Below, in pieces: positions 1 through 11,915 of a DNA stretch of 64,000 bases. This DNA comes from Neocallimastix lanati (nom. inval.). Lineage: Eukaryota; Neocallimastigomycota; Neocallimastigomycetes; Neocallimastigales; Neocallimastigaceae. A program made the translations under genes and the position numbers. The DNA is taken from contig JACVTC010000083.1 of the NCBI GenBank assembly GCA_016946835.1, positions 374,001-438,000 on the forward strand. Direction: 5' to 3'. The notes beneath the pieces are model-generated. The model was given only the letters and a program-made list of their open reading frames with translations, did no database searches and was not told the DNA's origin. The stretch's first letter is position 1. Each line of letters starts with the position of its first letter.

Positions 1-1990
1 TGGTTTTTTAGTAAAATTTGGCGAATGACGATTTCCTAATTGCGGATTTATTTTATTGATATTTGGACTTGAGATTTTTAAATTTTGATGTTGAGATGAC
101 ATAAGTTGTGGAATTGACATTGACGGTGATGGAGGTAATTTTGTTATTGAATAATTTACTTTATTCATTAATACTGGAGATTTGCTTAGAATTGGACTTT
201 TTGCATATATATTAGGTGATGACATTCCTTGCATTGGTGTGTAAGTTTTTTGTGATTTTAATGGAGACATTACCCTTTGTGGACTATTTGGTCCACTATT
301 TAGTAAAGGAGAAGACATTTCTCTTTTATGTTCATTTTTATTAATTTGATAATACTTTGCTTGAGGTGAACTAAGTAATTGATCTAAATTTTCTTTAGCT
401 TTACTTGGAGTTGGATTTCCATTATTTTTATCATCTACATTACTTAATGCCTTGTTCATATCTTGGTTGCTAGATTCACCTTGACTTACAGCGGGTGTTG
501 ATTTTTTATTCATATTTGTTATACCTGATTTATCCTTCAATAAATGTTGAGTACTAATAGTACTTGTTGGAGTATTGTTAGTATCAGTACCACTCGTTGT
601 TATATAATTTCTATTATTTTGTATCATTGAAAGCGTATTCTTGAAACGTATAGCTTGATTAGGATTCATGGTCAATGAATAATGACTTCCAATAACACGA
701 TAATTGGAATTTTTTATCTCATTAGGTGATATAACTGGACTTGAAGGAGTATTTGAACTTAGAGAAGTATTAGCAAAACTATTAGATGGATTACTTGATA
801 TTCTTTTTTGATCATTAAATAGGGATGAATTTTCATTATCAGGTCTTGGTGCTGGGCGATTATATAAATCAGATTTCGTTAAAAGTGAATGTCTATTATT
901 ATTACTAATATTTCCAAAATTATTAGGTAAACGTGATATACTTGCTGAAAAAGTAGTAATATTTGGATCCTTTTTATTAAATTTACTTTTAATTCTTCCA
1001 TAAATCGTTACAGCAGTAGTAATTACTAAACTACATAATGGAAATATACCTGAATAAATTAAAATTCTTGTAGTAATATTTGTATTTTTTCTATTATTGA
1101 AAATTCTACTTGTTATATTTTGGTTTTTATCTACAAAAATATTTTCACAAAGTCTAAAATAAACATTATCACCTCTTCTATACTCTGTTTCATTAAGTTT
1201 CAATTCATTTGTACTAGGATCATCCAAACATATTTTTGGAATTTTATCTTCATGAAATAAACACAAATTATTATTTAAAATTTCACAAATTTTTATTTGT
1301 GGTCCAATAAACGGAATTCTACCTCTAAACTTATTATTACTGATATCTATTAGTTTTAAATTACTTAATTCTTTTAAGCAACCAGGTAATTGTCCATATA
1401 CTGTATTATTTCCTTTTAAGTTATTATTTGATATATTTCTATTTTTAAAAATATAAATAGTTAGTAATTTTCTTAATAAAATTTATAAAATATTTATCCC
1501 TTCTAAATAAACTTACAATACTTCTAAATTTGTCAATGCACAAACGTTTTCATTTATTATACCTGAACTTAATTTACTTGCTAAATTTCTGATAATTAAT
1601 TAATGAAAAAAGTCATTAATAATAAATTCAATAATAAATATTAATAAATTAATTAATGTAATATATTTACATTTCGATGATATCTCTTTCATTATATTCA
1701 ACAAAACTAATATTTTCTGCAATACAATTTTGACTATTTATTATAATATTTTTACTATATTCCAACTGAGAATCGATAAAATTAAAACCTTGCAACATTT
1801 CCTTAAAATTATTGCAACGCCATTGAATGCATTCATTTGAATTTACTCCTTGTTTACAAGTTTCTAAACATTCTTGTCCACCGTCATTTGACATTGTAAT
1901 TTTTGAACAATCAACATTACCAGAAGCTTCATAAATTAACAAAAGCAATATTATGTATATATATAAATTTATTATACTTTTTCTTTTCAT
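1..1990 (-). CDS. LRR receptor-like single-pass membrane protein (C-terminus beyond window)
   Basis: Three exons fit on the minus strand: 1990-1671, 1588-1517 and 1438 to beyond base 1. Donors are GTAAAT and GTAAGT, acceptors CAG and TAG, and phase is kept at both junctions. The N-terminus has a basic start and a hydrophobic stretch (IYIILLLLIY), a likely signal peptide, then a Cys-containing ectodomain (C-x10-ETC-x8-C spacing). Exons 2-3 encode a few leucine-rich repeats (NLEVL.ISNN; LKELSNLKLIDISNNKFRG.IP) with a capping Cys region. A hydrophobic segment (SGIFPLCSLVITTAVTIYG) then precedes a long Ser/Pro/Asn-rich tail with many S-P sites, presumably cytoplasmic. Short-LRR membrane proteins with disordered tails are common in early-diverging fungi. 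Ligand and role are unknown. There is no kinase domain in the visible part. The call as LRR/TM protein is firm; 'receptor' is inference. Confidence 0.8.
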
Positions 1991-4500
1991 TTTTGAAATA
2001 ATTTATCAAATTAATAATATCTTTTAATCATAAAATTAATAATATTTAGATTTAAAAATTTAATTTTTGAATTATTTACAAAATCAATATTATGATATGT
2101 TTTTACTTTATATTATTTTATAATTGAAAATTTTAAATATGTATTCATTAATTTTGTTTAATATTATACATATTTATAATATTTTATGAGTATTTTAATT
2201 GTATTATTTAAAATTAAAAGTTTATGAATATCAATAACTTTCTAAAAAACAAAAAAGTTTTATGCTCTACAGAATTTTTCTATTTGCTTTGCTTTTATGT
2301 TTTAATTACTATTTTTATTACAAGAAAGCAATGATTTCCTTAAGGATTTAATATTTATGAAATATATATATTAATTTTATTAAAATATATTATTAGTTCT
2401 GTAATTATGATTTTTTTTATTAATAATTTATATTGATTAATTTTAAATTCACTATTTTGAATTTTTATAAAATTACAACTAATATTATATTTTTATTCTT
2501 TAGATTCCAAATATAATTAAATATTCGAAGATTACTTTGTACTTTTTTATTACAAATATTTATTTTAATAAAATTTGTTTATTATAATTAATAATTATTC
2601 TCATATGTTATGATAAAATAGAATTTTATTAAATATATTAATATTTAATAAACTAATAATAATATTATTATTTATCTAAGATTGTTCATTTAAATTTGGT
2701 TAAATTGTTTATAAATTAAAATAAGAATAAATATTACAAATAACCATAAATTTCAAATTTAAATATTTTTAAATAGATTTTTATAAATGGAATATTCGTT
2801 ATTAATTTTCAAACTTCTTCAAAAAAAAGTATTAAAATACTAGTATTTTTAAGATAATTTTTTCTTATTTTTTCTTAATTTATTTATATATTTGAAAATG
2901 ATATTATTTTAATTAACTTTTTTATTTTTGCTTTTTTCAATTATTTTTTTTAACAAAGTTCAATGTATTTTAGATTGAATATATTTTATTAATTTTACTT
3001 TCTTTTCAATATGATTTTTGTTTGGTTTCTATACATTTATTTTATTGTTATTATACTTTGTTGTTAAAACATACAGTATTGTCTTCAAATCAAACCATAA
3101 TTGATATCAAAAGATTATACTTCTTTTTTGTTTATTTTTTTTTTATTCATTTATTTATTTTTTATTTTTTATTTTTTTTTTTTTTTTTTATTCTAATAGT
3201 ATATAAACTATTTTTTATTCAATAACAAGCATTTAAAATAAAATAAAATATAATAAAAAAAAAAAAACTTTTTATTTTTTTAAATTTTTTTTTAATAATA
3301 CAAAATTTTGTTGTGATTCAAACTATAAAATATAATAAATTAATATTGTTATTTAATATATAATAAAATAAGAATAATATATAATTCAAGAATCTTATTT
3401 TAAATTTTTGTTTTATAATTAATTTATATTATTATAGTATTATAAAATATAAATTAATTTGTTACAATTTATAAATATATAATATTTTTTTTTTTTTTAA
3501 CTTTAATAATTAATTTAAATTTTGCTTTAATTTAATATCTTTATATAGGTAATTAACCTTTTATAAATATGTAGCAAATAATTACTAAATAAATAATAAT
3601 TCAATAATTCAAATATATAGAAATTAAAAAAAAAAAAAAAAAAGTGAAAATATAAAAAAAGTTTAATGAAATTCATAAATTTAACTACATTTTATAATAA
3701 ATGAAATGAAATATTTACTTTTTTTTCATGAATTTTATTATTATTATTATTATTGTTATTATTTTTGACATGGACATGTATAGTAATCAATTTAAATATT
3801 TTTTAAAAATTAAAAAAAATCCACTAATAAAATATTAAATTTTAAAAAATATTTAGTATAATATAAAAGTTAACAAATATAATATACTACTATTTTAATT
3901 ATAAATATTTTTTCCTTATTTCGATTATTATTTACAAATAATTAAAGTATTTCTGGATAAGAAAATTTTATTAATAATTATAGTTCTCTTTTTAGAATTT
4001 TTAATATATTCTTAAAAGGAAACCTTTTGTACTACATCAAATCCAAATTCAAAAAATACATATTAATTTTATTACTTATGAAAATGTTTAAATATCAACT
4101 TTTATATAATCCTTAAATTCATTATATTGGTACAATTAATAATTTTGTCCATATATTATCATTTTATTTTACAATTTATTAAGTACTTTTAATTTTAGTT
4201 AATTTAATAATATATAAGATATTCCTTATGAAAAAAAATAATTAAATTCTTATTTATATTAAATTATTACAAATATACTACTTTTATGAACAACTTTTAT
4301 AAATATATTATCAAATCCATAAAATTATTGCATTTATCATATCTAATATAAATTAAAAAAAAAAAAAAAAAACATTAAATTTATAATAAAAGTAGCTAAT
4401 ATATTGAAATTATTAAAATTATGAACAAAAGTTTAGAATAATTATATTAAGACTTATCTTTAATTACAAATTATTTTATATTAATAAGAAATAAATACTT
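1991..4500. other. AT-rich intergenic DNA, no gene seen
   Basis: This is very AT-rich spacer upstream of the LRR gene, full of poly-A/poly-T runs (for example around 3175-3190, 3485-3500, 3625-3642 and 4357-4371). The only open frame (3022-3225, +) encodes Phe/Tyr/Ile-rich low-complexity sequence and looks non-coding. I see no recognisable protein, RNA or transposon end. Confidence 0.6.
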
Positions 4501-4504
4501 ATTT

Positions 4505-4584
<80 letters not shown>

Positions 4585-4587
4585 TTA
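4505..4587. repeat. (TTTA)n microsatellite
   Basis: About 20 uninterrupted copies of the tetranucleotide ATTT/TTTA. The same motif recurs at about 24837-24915 (opposite strand) and in the last intron of the golgin gene at about 45960-46048. Confidence 0.95.
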
Positions 4588-5121
4588 TCTTCTATTTTTT
4601 TTTATATTATTCTAATTCTTATCAATATTATATTAGTGGTTGTCAGTCATGATTTGAAGTTTCTCAATAATATAAATGTTTCATATTATAGAAATCTATA
4701 AATTTTAAATATTATTAAATTTATAATAAAGTTCTTTAATTATTAATTGAAAATTTTTATTTAATTTATAATATATATATTATTATATTGTAATATATGC
4801 TTGATATTTTTTATGATGATTATGTAATAGGAAAATAATTAAAATATTGTATTAAAATAATTTTATTTATTTTAATTATTTGTCATATTTCTAATCATTA
4901 TATATATATCTTTGATAAATATAATAAACATTTAATTACAATACTAAAAATAAATTAAATAATTTATATATATTTATATATTATTAACAAGTAAATTTAT
5001 TAAAATATATTTTCATAAATTTTTTCATTAATTTTAAAACAATATATAAATTATAAAATATTATTTCATAAATATTATCATAATATATAACAAATATTAA
5101 AGAAACTTTATTTACTAATAT

Positions 5122-5285
5122 TTAATAGTTATTATTAAAATTATTATTATTATTATTATTAAAATGATTAATATTATTATTATTATTATTATTAAAATGA
5201 TTAATATTATTATTATTATTATTATTAAAATTATTAAAATGATTAATAATAATAATAATATTATTATTATTGAAATTATTATTAT
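5122..5285. repeat. Compound (ATT)n repeat with AAAATGATT interruptions
   Basis: Runs of ATT are interrupted at regular intervals by AAAATGATTAAT, giving a higher-order tandem unit of roughly 35-40 bp. On the minus strand it reads as an Asn-rich frame, which is a by-product of the repeat. It directly abuts the LTR-like repeat at 5289-5445. Confidence 0.85.
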
Positions 5286-5288
5286 TAA

Positions 5289-5445
5289 CAGTTAGGAATT
5301 TGTGGTTAATAATTACGTCAGTTGGGTTACTCAAGAATAAATAACATATGGCTTGCTCATTAAATTTAATACAATACGTGTCAATACATTATAAATATTT
5401 TAAATACATTTGACACTTAATTCATATATTTCACATATTCTAACA
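5289..5445 (-). repeat. LTR/MITE-like dispersed repeat, copy A
   Basis: Read on the minus strand, the element begins TGTTAGAATATGTGAAATAT, runs through a GTGTCAAATGTATTTA...TAATGTATTGACAC block and ends AACCACAAATTCCTAACTGTT. The same order of blocks recurs on the plus strand at 22739-22950, so this is an interspersed repeat. The two ends are also imperfect inverted repeats of each other (GTTAGAATATGTG against GTTAGGAATTTGTGG). It could be a small non-autonomous DNA element or a solo LTR. It sits inside ATT/AAT microsatellite sequence. Confidence 0.65.
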
Positions 5446-5577
5446 ATTATTATTAAAATTATTATTATTAAAATATTATTATTATTAATTTATGGTTCAC
5501 ATATTCTAACAATTATTATTAAAATTATTATTATTAAAATATTATTATTATTAATTTATGGTTTACAATTATGTCAT
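5446..5577. repeat. 66-bp tandem duplication
   Basis: Two consecutive copies of a unit built from ATT/AAAT runs followed by TTTATGGTTCACATATTC. The second copy ends in a diverged form (ATGGTTTACAATTATGTC) that merges into the next LTR-like element. The duplication carries a partial repeat end (TTCACATATTCTAAC) with it, so it arose after that repeat had inserted. Confidence 0.85.
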
Positions 5578-5725
5578 TTTTATTAATATATTTTATGATA
5601 AAGTGTTACTAACATTTAATTATACAAATGCTTTTATATTAATAATGTGGCTTATACATTATTTTTATTGTATATGTTTCAATGCATTTTAATCTTATTT
5701 TTCATATATTTCATATATTCTAACA
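5551..5725 (-). repeat. LTR-like dispersed repeat, copy C
   Basis: On the minus strand it starts TGTTAGAATATATGAAATAT, as in copy A. It continues through GTATAAGCCACATTATTAAT and a TAAAATATATTAATAAAAATG block and ends near ACATAATTGTAAACCATAAA. The middle aligns with the fragment at 6735-6890 and in part with copy B (22880-22920). This suggests several subfamilies of one short repeat. Confidence 0.6.
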
Positions 5726-6734
5726 ATCTCAATTTGTGTGAATACCTCTTATATATTGGGTTTTACATCACTCATCTGCTTAGAAGATAAGCAATAACTT
5801 TTATATATTTTATATATTTTCTCATTGAAGTTTTAGAGATAAATATTGAAATAAAATGTTAATTATAAATCGTTGTACTTGACATATTATAATCTTGTGG
5901 AATTAAAATTGATTACATTTATAGCTAATTATATTATTCTAGCTATTTAAACTTATTAATAAATATTGTAAATTGTTTCATAATTTAATAAGATTTAATA
6001 TTTCAGTTAATTTCTTCTTGTAGGTTAATTTAATTTTCTCTATTATGCTAGTTTTATTCATTTTCAATATAAAATATGATTTTTAATAATCATCCAAAGA
6101 ACCAGTTAAGTAGCTCTTCTTTAATACTTTAAGTGCTATATTTTATTTTGTCTATTTTCCTCTAAAAATCAAAATTTCTTAAAGGATTTTATATATATGA
6201 ATTTTCTCAATATTAAAATATTAATATAACTTCTTGAATATCTTGTAATCACTAAGTATAGTTTACAGATGAAATAAACGTTATCTATTTGTATATAACT
6301 CATGGTTATATTTATTATTTTATTATACAAAATTAGTTATTTTTAAACCCATTTCACGCTAGTTTTAATAATACTATTGTTGTTTGAGTGAACCATTTCA
6401 TGCTAAGAATTACCATTCTATTATATTTCCCTTGAATATTTGGGATATTATATTTTAAGTTATTTTGTATGGGATCTCTGACATATTGTCTCCTCCCTTA
6501 TTGTTTATATATATATATATAAGTTTGATATGTATAAATATACGTTTCTTCAATTTTGCAAATTTTATCATTTTGATCAGTTTTATTAGTCTTCCTTTAA
6601 ACGACATATAAGCAGATATTATCATAATTTAAAATTCAAATTTAATTTTCATTGACATAATATTGTCTTCGGCAAACGATTCTTTTACTAAGAATCTTTT
6701 TAAGTGACAGATAAGACTCTTGATCTGTAAAAAG
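5726..6734. other. Intergenic DNA, no gene seen
   Basis: Slightly less AT-rich than the surroundings and of higher complexity (for example 6330-6500), but stop codons interrupt all frames. It probably contains decayed repeat DNA. I found no recognisable coding fragment. Confidence 0.45.
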
Positions 6735-6890
6735 TCAGGAATTTTTGATTTATTTATGTCAATTTTATTAATATATTTTAGGATAAATAATCATTGGCAT
6801 TTAATTATTCAAAATGATTTTATATTAATATATTGTGGCTTTATATTATTTATGTTACATATTTCGATTGTGATGCATTTCGATAATTTT
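6735..6890 (-). repeat. LTR-like dispersed repeat, fragment D
   Basis: Aligns with copy C in the same orientation: shared ATGTCA.TTTTATTAATATATTTTA, then CATTTAATTAT.CAAA, TTTATATTAATA and TGTGGCTTTATA. The ends are lost; the sequence runs into the satellite array. Confidence 0.5.
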
Positions 6891-6933
6891 TATAATACAA
6901 ATTTTCAATATGCCATTTATTTTTAATGACTTG

Positions 6934-9900
6934 AATAAAATAAAATAAAATAAAATAAAATAAATAGTAGAATATAAATATAAAGTAAAGATTGAATAAA
7001 ATAAAATAAAGTAAAATAAAATAAAATAAATAGTAGAATTTGAATATAAAGAATAAATTGAATAAAATAAAATAAAATAAATAGTAGAATATGAATATAA
7101 AGTACTTTATATTCAAATTCTACTATTTATTTTATTTTATTTTATTTTATTTTATTTTATTTTATTCAATCTGTACTTTATATTCAAATTCTACTATTTA
7201 TTTTATTTTATTTTATTTTATTTTATTTTATTTTATTTTATTTTTATTAATACTTTACTCTTTTATATTCCTTCATTATTTGTTTTATTTTATTTTATTT
7301 TTATTAATACTTTACTCTTTTATATTCCTTCATTATTTGTTTTATTTTATTTTATTTTATTTTTATTAATACTTTACTCTTTTATATTCCTTCATTATTT
7401 GTTTTATTTTATTTTATTTTATTTTTATTAATACTTTACTCCTTTATATTCCTTCATTATTTGTTTTATTTTATTTTATTTTATTTTATTTTATTTTATT
7501 TTATTTTATTTTATTTTATTTTATTTTATTTTATTCAATCTGTACTTTATATTCATATTTCAACTATTTATTTTATTTTATTTTATTTTATTTTATTTTA
7601 TTTTATTATATTTTATTTTATTTTATTTTATTTTATTTTATTTTATTTTATTTTATTCAATCTGTACTTTATATTCATATTTCAACTATTTATTTTATTT
7701 TATTTTATTTTATTTTATTTTATTTTATTTTATTCAATCTGTACTTTATATTCATATTTCTACTATTTATTTTATTTTATTTTATTTTATTTTATTTTAT
7801 TTTATTTTATTTTATTTTATTCAATCTGTACTTTATATTCATATTTCAACTATTTATTTTATTTTATTTTATTTTATTTTATTTTATTTTATTTTATTTT
7901 ATTTTATTTTATTTTATTTTATTTTATTTTATTCAATCTGTACTTTATATTCATATTTCAACTATTTATTTTATTTTATTTTATTTTATTTTATTTTATT
8001 TTATTTTATTTTATTTTATTTTATTTTATTTTATTTTATTCAATCTGTACTTTATATTCATATTTCAACTATTTATTTTATTTTATTTTATTTTATTTTA
8101 TTTTATTTTATTTTATTTTATTTTATTTTATTTTATTTTATTTTATTTTATTTTATTTTATTCAATCTGTACTTTATATTCATATTTCAACTATTTATTT
8201 TATTTTATTTTATTTTATTTTATTTTATTTTATTTTATTTTATTCAATCTGTACTTTATATTCATATTTCAACTATTTATTTATTTATTTATTTTATTTT
8301 ATTTTATTTTATTTTATTTTATTTTATTTTATTTTATTTTATTTTATTTTATTTTATTTTATTTTATTTTATTTTATTTTATTTTATTTTATTTTATTTT
8401 ATTTTATTTTATTTTATTTTATTTTATTTTATTTTATTTTATTTTATTTTATTTTATTTTATTTTATTTTATTTTATTTTATTCAATCTGTACTTTATAT
8501 TCATATTTCAACTATTTATTTTATTTTATTTTATTTTATTTTATTTTATTTTATTCAATCTGTACTTTATATTCATATTTCAACTATTTATTTTATTTTA
8601 TTTTATTTTATTTTATTTTATTTTATTTTATTTTATTTTATTTTATTTTATTCAATCTGTACTTTATATTCATATTTCAACTATTTATTTTATTTTATTT
8701 TATTTTATTTTATTTTATTTTATTTTATTTTATTTTATTTTATTTTATTCAATCTGTACTTTATATTCATATTTCAACTATTTATTTTATTTTATTTTAT
8801 TTTATTTTATTTTATTTTTTTATTTTATTTTATTTTATTTTATTTTATTTTATTTTATTTTATTTTATTTTATTTTATTTTATTTTATTTTATTTTATTT
8901 TATTTTATTTTATTTTATTTTATTTTATTTTATTTTATTTTATTTTATTTTATTTTATTTTATTTTATTTTATTTTATTTTATTTTATTTTATTTTATTT
9001 TATTTTATTTTATTTTATTTTATTTTATTTTATTTTATTTTATTTTATTTTATTTTATTTTATTTTATTTTATTTTATTTTATTTTATTTTATTTTATTT
9101 TATTTTATTTTATTTTATTTTATTTTATTTTATTTTATTCAATCTGTACTTTATATTCATATTTCAACTATTTATTTTATTTTATTTTATTTTATTTTAT
9201 TTTATTTTATTTTATTTTATTTTATTTTATTTTATTTTATTTTATTTTATTTTATTTTATTTTATTTTATTTTATTTTATTTTATTTTATTTTATTTTAT
9301 TTTATTTTATTTTATTTTATTTTATTTTATTTTATTTTATTTTATTTTATTTTATTTTATTTTATTTTATTTTATTTTATTCAATCTGTACTTTATATTC
9401 ATATTTCAACTATTTATTTTATTTTATTTTATTTTATTTTATTTTATTTTATTTTATTTTATTCAATCTGTACTTTATATTCATATTTCAACTATTTATT
9501 TTATTTTATTTTATTTTATTTTATTTTATTTTATTTTATTTTATTTTATTTTATTTTATTTTATTTTATTTTATTTTATTTTATTTTATTTTATTTTATT
9601 TTATTTTATTTTATTTTATTTTATTTTATTTTATTTTATTTTATTTTATTTTATTTTATTTTATTCAATCTGTACTTTATATTCATATTTCAACTATTTA
9701 TTTTATTTTATTTTATTCAATCTGTACTTTATATTCATATTTCAACTATTTATTTTATTTTATTTTATTCAATCTGTACTTTATATTCATATTTCAACTA
9801 TTTATTTTATTTTATTTTATTTTATTTTATTTTATTTTATTTTATTCCATCTGTACTTTATATTTAATATTCTACTATTTATTTTATTTTTATTTTATTT

Positions 9901-9960
9901 TATTCCATCTGTACTTTATATTTAATATTCTACTATTTATTTTATTTTATTTTATTTTAT
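6934..9960. repeat. 3-kb (TTTTA)n satellite with interspersed spacer units and an internal inversion
   Basis: The array is mainly pure TTTTA pentamers. A conserved spacer, TTCAATCTGTACTTTATATT followed by CATATTTCAACTATTTA, breaks it at irregular intervals. I count about 20 forward copies (near 7167, 7535, 7659, 7735, 7822, 7935, 8041, 8163, 8245, 8484, 8555, 8653, 8750, 9140, 9382, 9465, 9666, 9719, 9770, and variants near 9847 and 9906). A second spacer type (TTAATACTTTACTCTTTTAT...CATTATTTG) is repeated at 7240-7460. The first ~160 bp (6934-7100) have the same units in reverse orientation. The 851-codon open frame across it (7461-10016, +) is only a translation of the repeat. Confidence 0.95.
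7060..7147. repeat. Head-to-head palindromic junction in the satellite
   Basis: The orientation flips at AGTACT (7101-7106). The two 23-bp arms 7081-7103 and 7104-7126 are reverse complements with one mismatch. The palindrome continues outward into TAAAA pentamers on the left and TTTTA pentamers on the right. Confidence 0.9.
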
Positions 9961-10111
9961 ATACTTGTACTTATTACATTTTTTATTTATTTATTTATTT
10001 TTTTACAAATAATTGAAAAACTAAATTTTCAAAATTAATATTAAGAATAATATTGAATAATTAATATAAAAATTTTTAATTATATAATTAAAAAATATTT
10101 ATAAAATATAG

Positions 10112-10840
10112 AAATGGAAGAAAACTAATTATTGATGTGAGTCTAACATAGGAAAAGAGCAAATTATTATTATTAAAAAATATAAATTTAATTTTTCATA
10201 TATAAGAAAAGATAATTCAAAAGTTTATAAATGTACCGAATATAAAAAAAAAAAAAAAAAAAAAAATAAATAAATGTAAATCTTTTATTATTTTAAATGA
10301 TAAGAAAGAAATCTTAAAATATGATAGTTCACATAATCATCATGAAAAAGAATATAATGTATCTCTATCTTTAATGAAATATAAAATTAAAGATGGAATT
10401 GATAAAAAGTTTAATTCCTCTTGGTATAAAAATAAAACCCCTATATAATAAAATTTCTAAAGAAATGGTATTTATATGTCCAGAATATAATCCAATTAAA
10501 TCCAAAATATCAAGAAATTTAAATAAAAAACTACCATCCAATGTAACAACATTTGCTGAAATTCCTAATGAATTTGAATATTATAAAACAAAGAGAGGTG
10601 AAAATTTTATGATATTCAAAAATTTTAATTTAATAATTTTTCAATCCCTTTTTCATACAATATTATTTAAGGAATATAATGATGATATATTTGTTGATGG
10701 TACTTTTTTTTATTACCCCTAAATTTAGTTATCAAACATTTATTACAAGAACTTATGCTAAACAATTAGATAGCTTTTACACTACTTCTTTTGCAATATT
10801 AAAAAATAAAGAACAAGAAACATATAAAATATTTTTTGAA

Positions 10841-10873
<33 letters not shown>

Positions 10874-11577
10874 TGCTAATACATGTAACAATTAATTTTT
10901 TTGGTTCAATTATAATATTGAACCAAAAAATTTGCATTGTGATTTTGAAAGGGACATATCTAAAGCAGCAAAAATAATATTTCCTAATACAAATATTAAA
11001 TATTGCATTTATCATTATAAACAATCACTAGAAATTAAAAAAAAATTAAATTACGCTATGCTATAATGAAGTAAAAAAATAATAATATATTTATTTATTT
11101 ATTTATTATAAAACTATTTCAAATTTACCATTTATAAATCCTGAATACATATTCGATATTTATGTTATAAAAAAAATTTAAATTCATTAAAAATAATTAT
11201 TGTCAATTTTTAAAATTTTTAGAATATTTTTATAAAACATATTTAGTTAGTTATGATATGAAAATTTGGAATTATTATAATAACATGGAACATATAACAA
11301 GCAATGCCTCAGAATCACTCAATAATTATTTAAATAATTTATTTCCAACAAAACTATCTTATTATGAATTAATAGATAAATTAAATGAACTTGAACATTT
11401 ATCATATTATGATTATCAAAGAAAAATAAGAGGAATTTGGAAAATAAAAAAAAAAAAAGAGCAATAAATAAAGTTAATGAAATCAGTGTCTTAATTGAAC
11501 GCTACAAAAATATTGAAGCCAAGTTAATGCTAAATGTGATAGAAATAATATTATTAATTTGTGGTTGGATTGTTTAA
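10112..11577 (+). pseudogene. Decayed Mutator-like (MULE) transposase with FLYWCH zinc finger
   Basis: Reading across frames shows an ordered relic. First is a FLYWCH-type zinc finger (about 10150-10345): F-x-F..RKDNSKVYKC, then KCKSFI and a terminal HNHH. Next is a linker similar to MULE N-terminal regions (10393-10680). The transposase core follows: FVDGTFF..P with SYQTF and KEQETYKIFFEKLK (10690-10850), then HCDFERDISKAA and a YCIYHYKQS H-x2-H-like box (10930-11035). Last is a WNYYN..HITSNASESLNNY segment (11265-11330). The three acidic residues fit a D-D-E triad. At least three frameshifts, poly-A expansions (10238-10265, 10847-10873) and in-frame stops make it non-functional. MULE transposases move DNA transposons by cut-and-paste. 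I saw no terminal inverted repeats. The satellite lies just upstream. Confidence 0.8.
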
Positions 11578-11670
11578 TTTATAAAGCTTATTAAATTTAT
11601 ACAGTTTAAATAAATATTCAAATACGTCTTTATAATTAATAATTTTATCATTATAATTATTATTTTTTTT

Positions 11671-11915
11671 AATAACATTTAAATAAAAGAATAATTATGA
11701 ATAACATTTATATTTTTAATAACATTTATATTTTTATATAATTTTTTATTAATAGCATTTAAATAAAAGAATAATTATGAATAACATTTATATTTTTAAT
11801 AACATTTATATTTTTATATAATTTTTTATTAATAGCATTTAAATAAAAGAATAATTATTAATAAGATTTATATTTTTATATAATTCTTTTATTAATAACA
11901 TTTAAACTAAAGAAT
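11671..11915. repeat. 80-bp tandem repeat, about 3 copies
   Basis: The unit starts ATAACATTTAAATAAAAGAA at about 11672, 11752 and 11832, giving an 80-bp period. The first two copies are nearly identical; the third is shortened and diverged. It lies just after the MULE relic and may be a remnant of its terminal region, but this is untested. Confidence 0.85.

Noticed and set aside
5122-5334. Asn-rich minus-strand open frame
   Set aside because: Translation of the ATT microsatellite running into an LTR-like repeat.
7461-10016. 851-codon open reading frame
   Set aside because: It is the translation of the (TTTTA)n satellite (YFILF repeats), starts inside the repeat and has no leader, introns or recognisable domain.
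10896-10930. Hairpin TTTTTTGGTTCAAT / ATTGAACCAAAAAA
   Set aside because: It lies within the degraded MULE coding sequence and is plausibly coincidental in AT-rich DNA. No independent support for a function.
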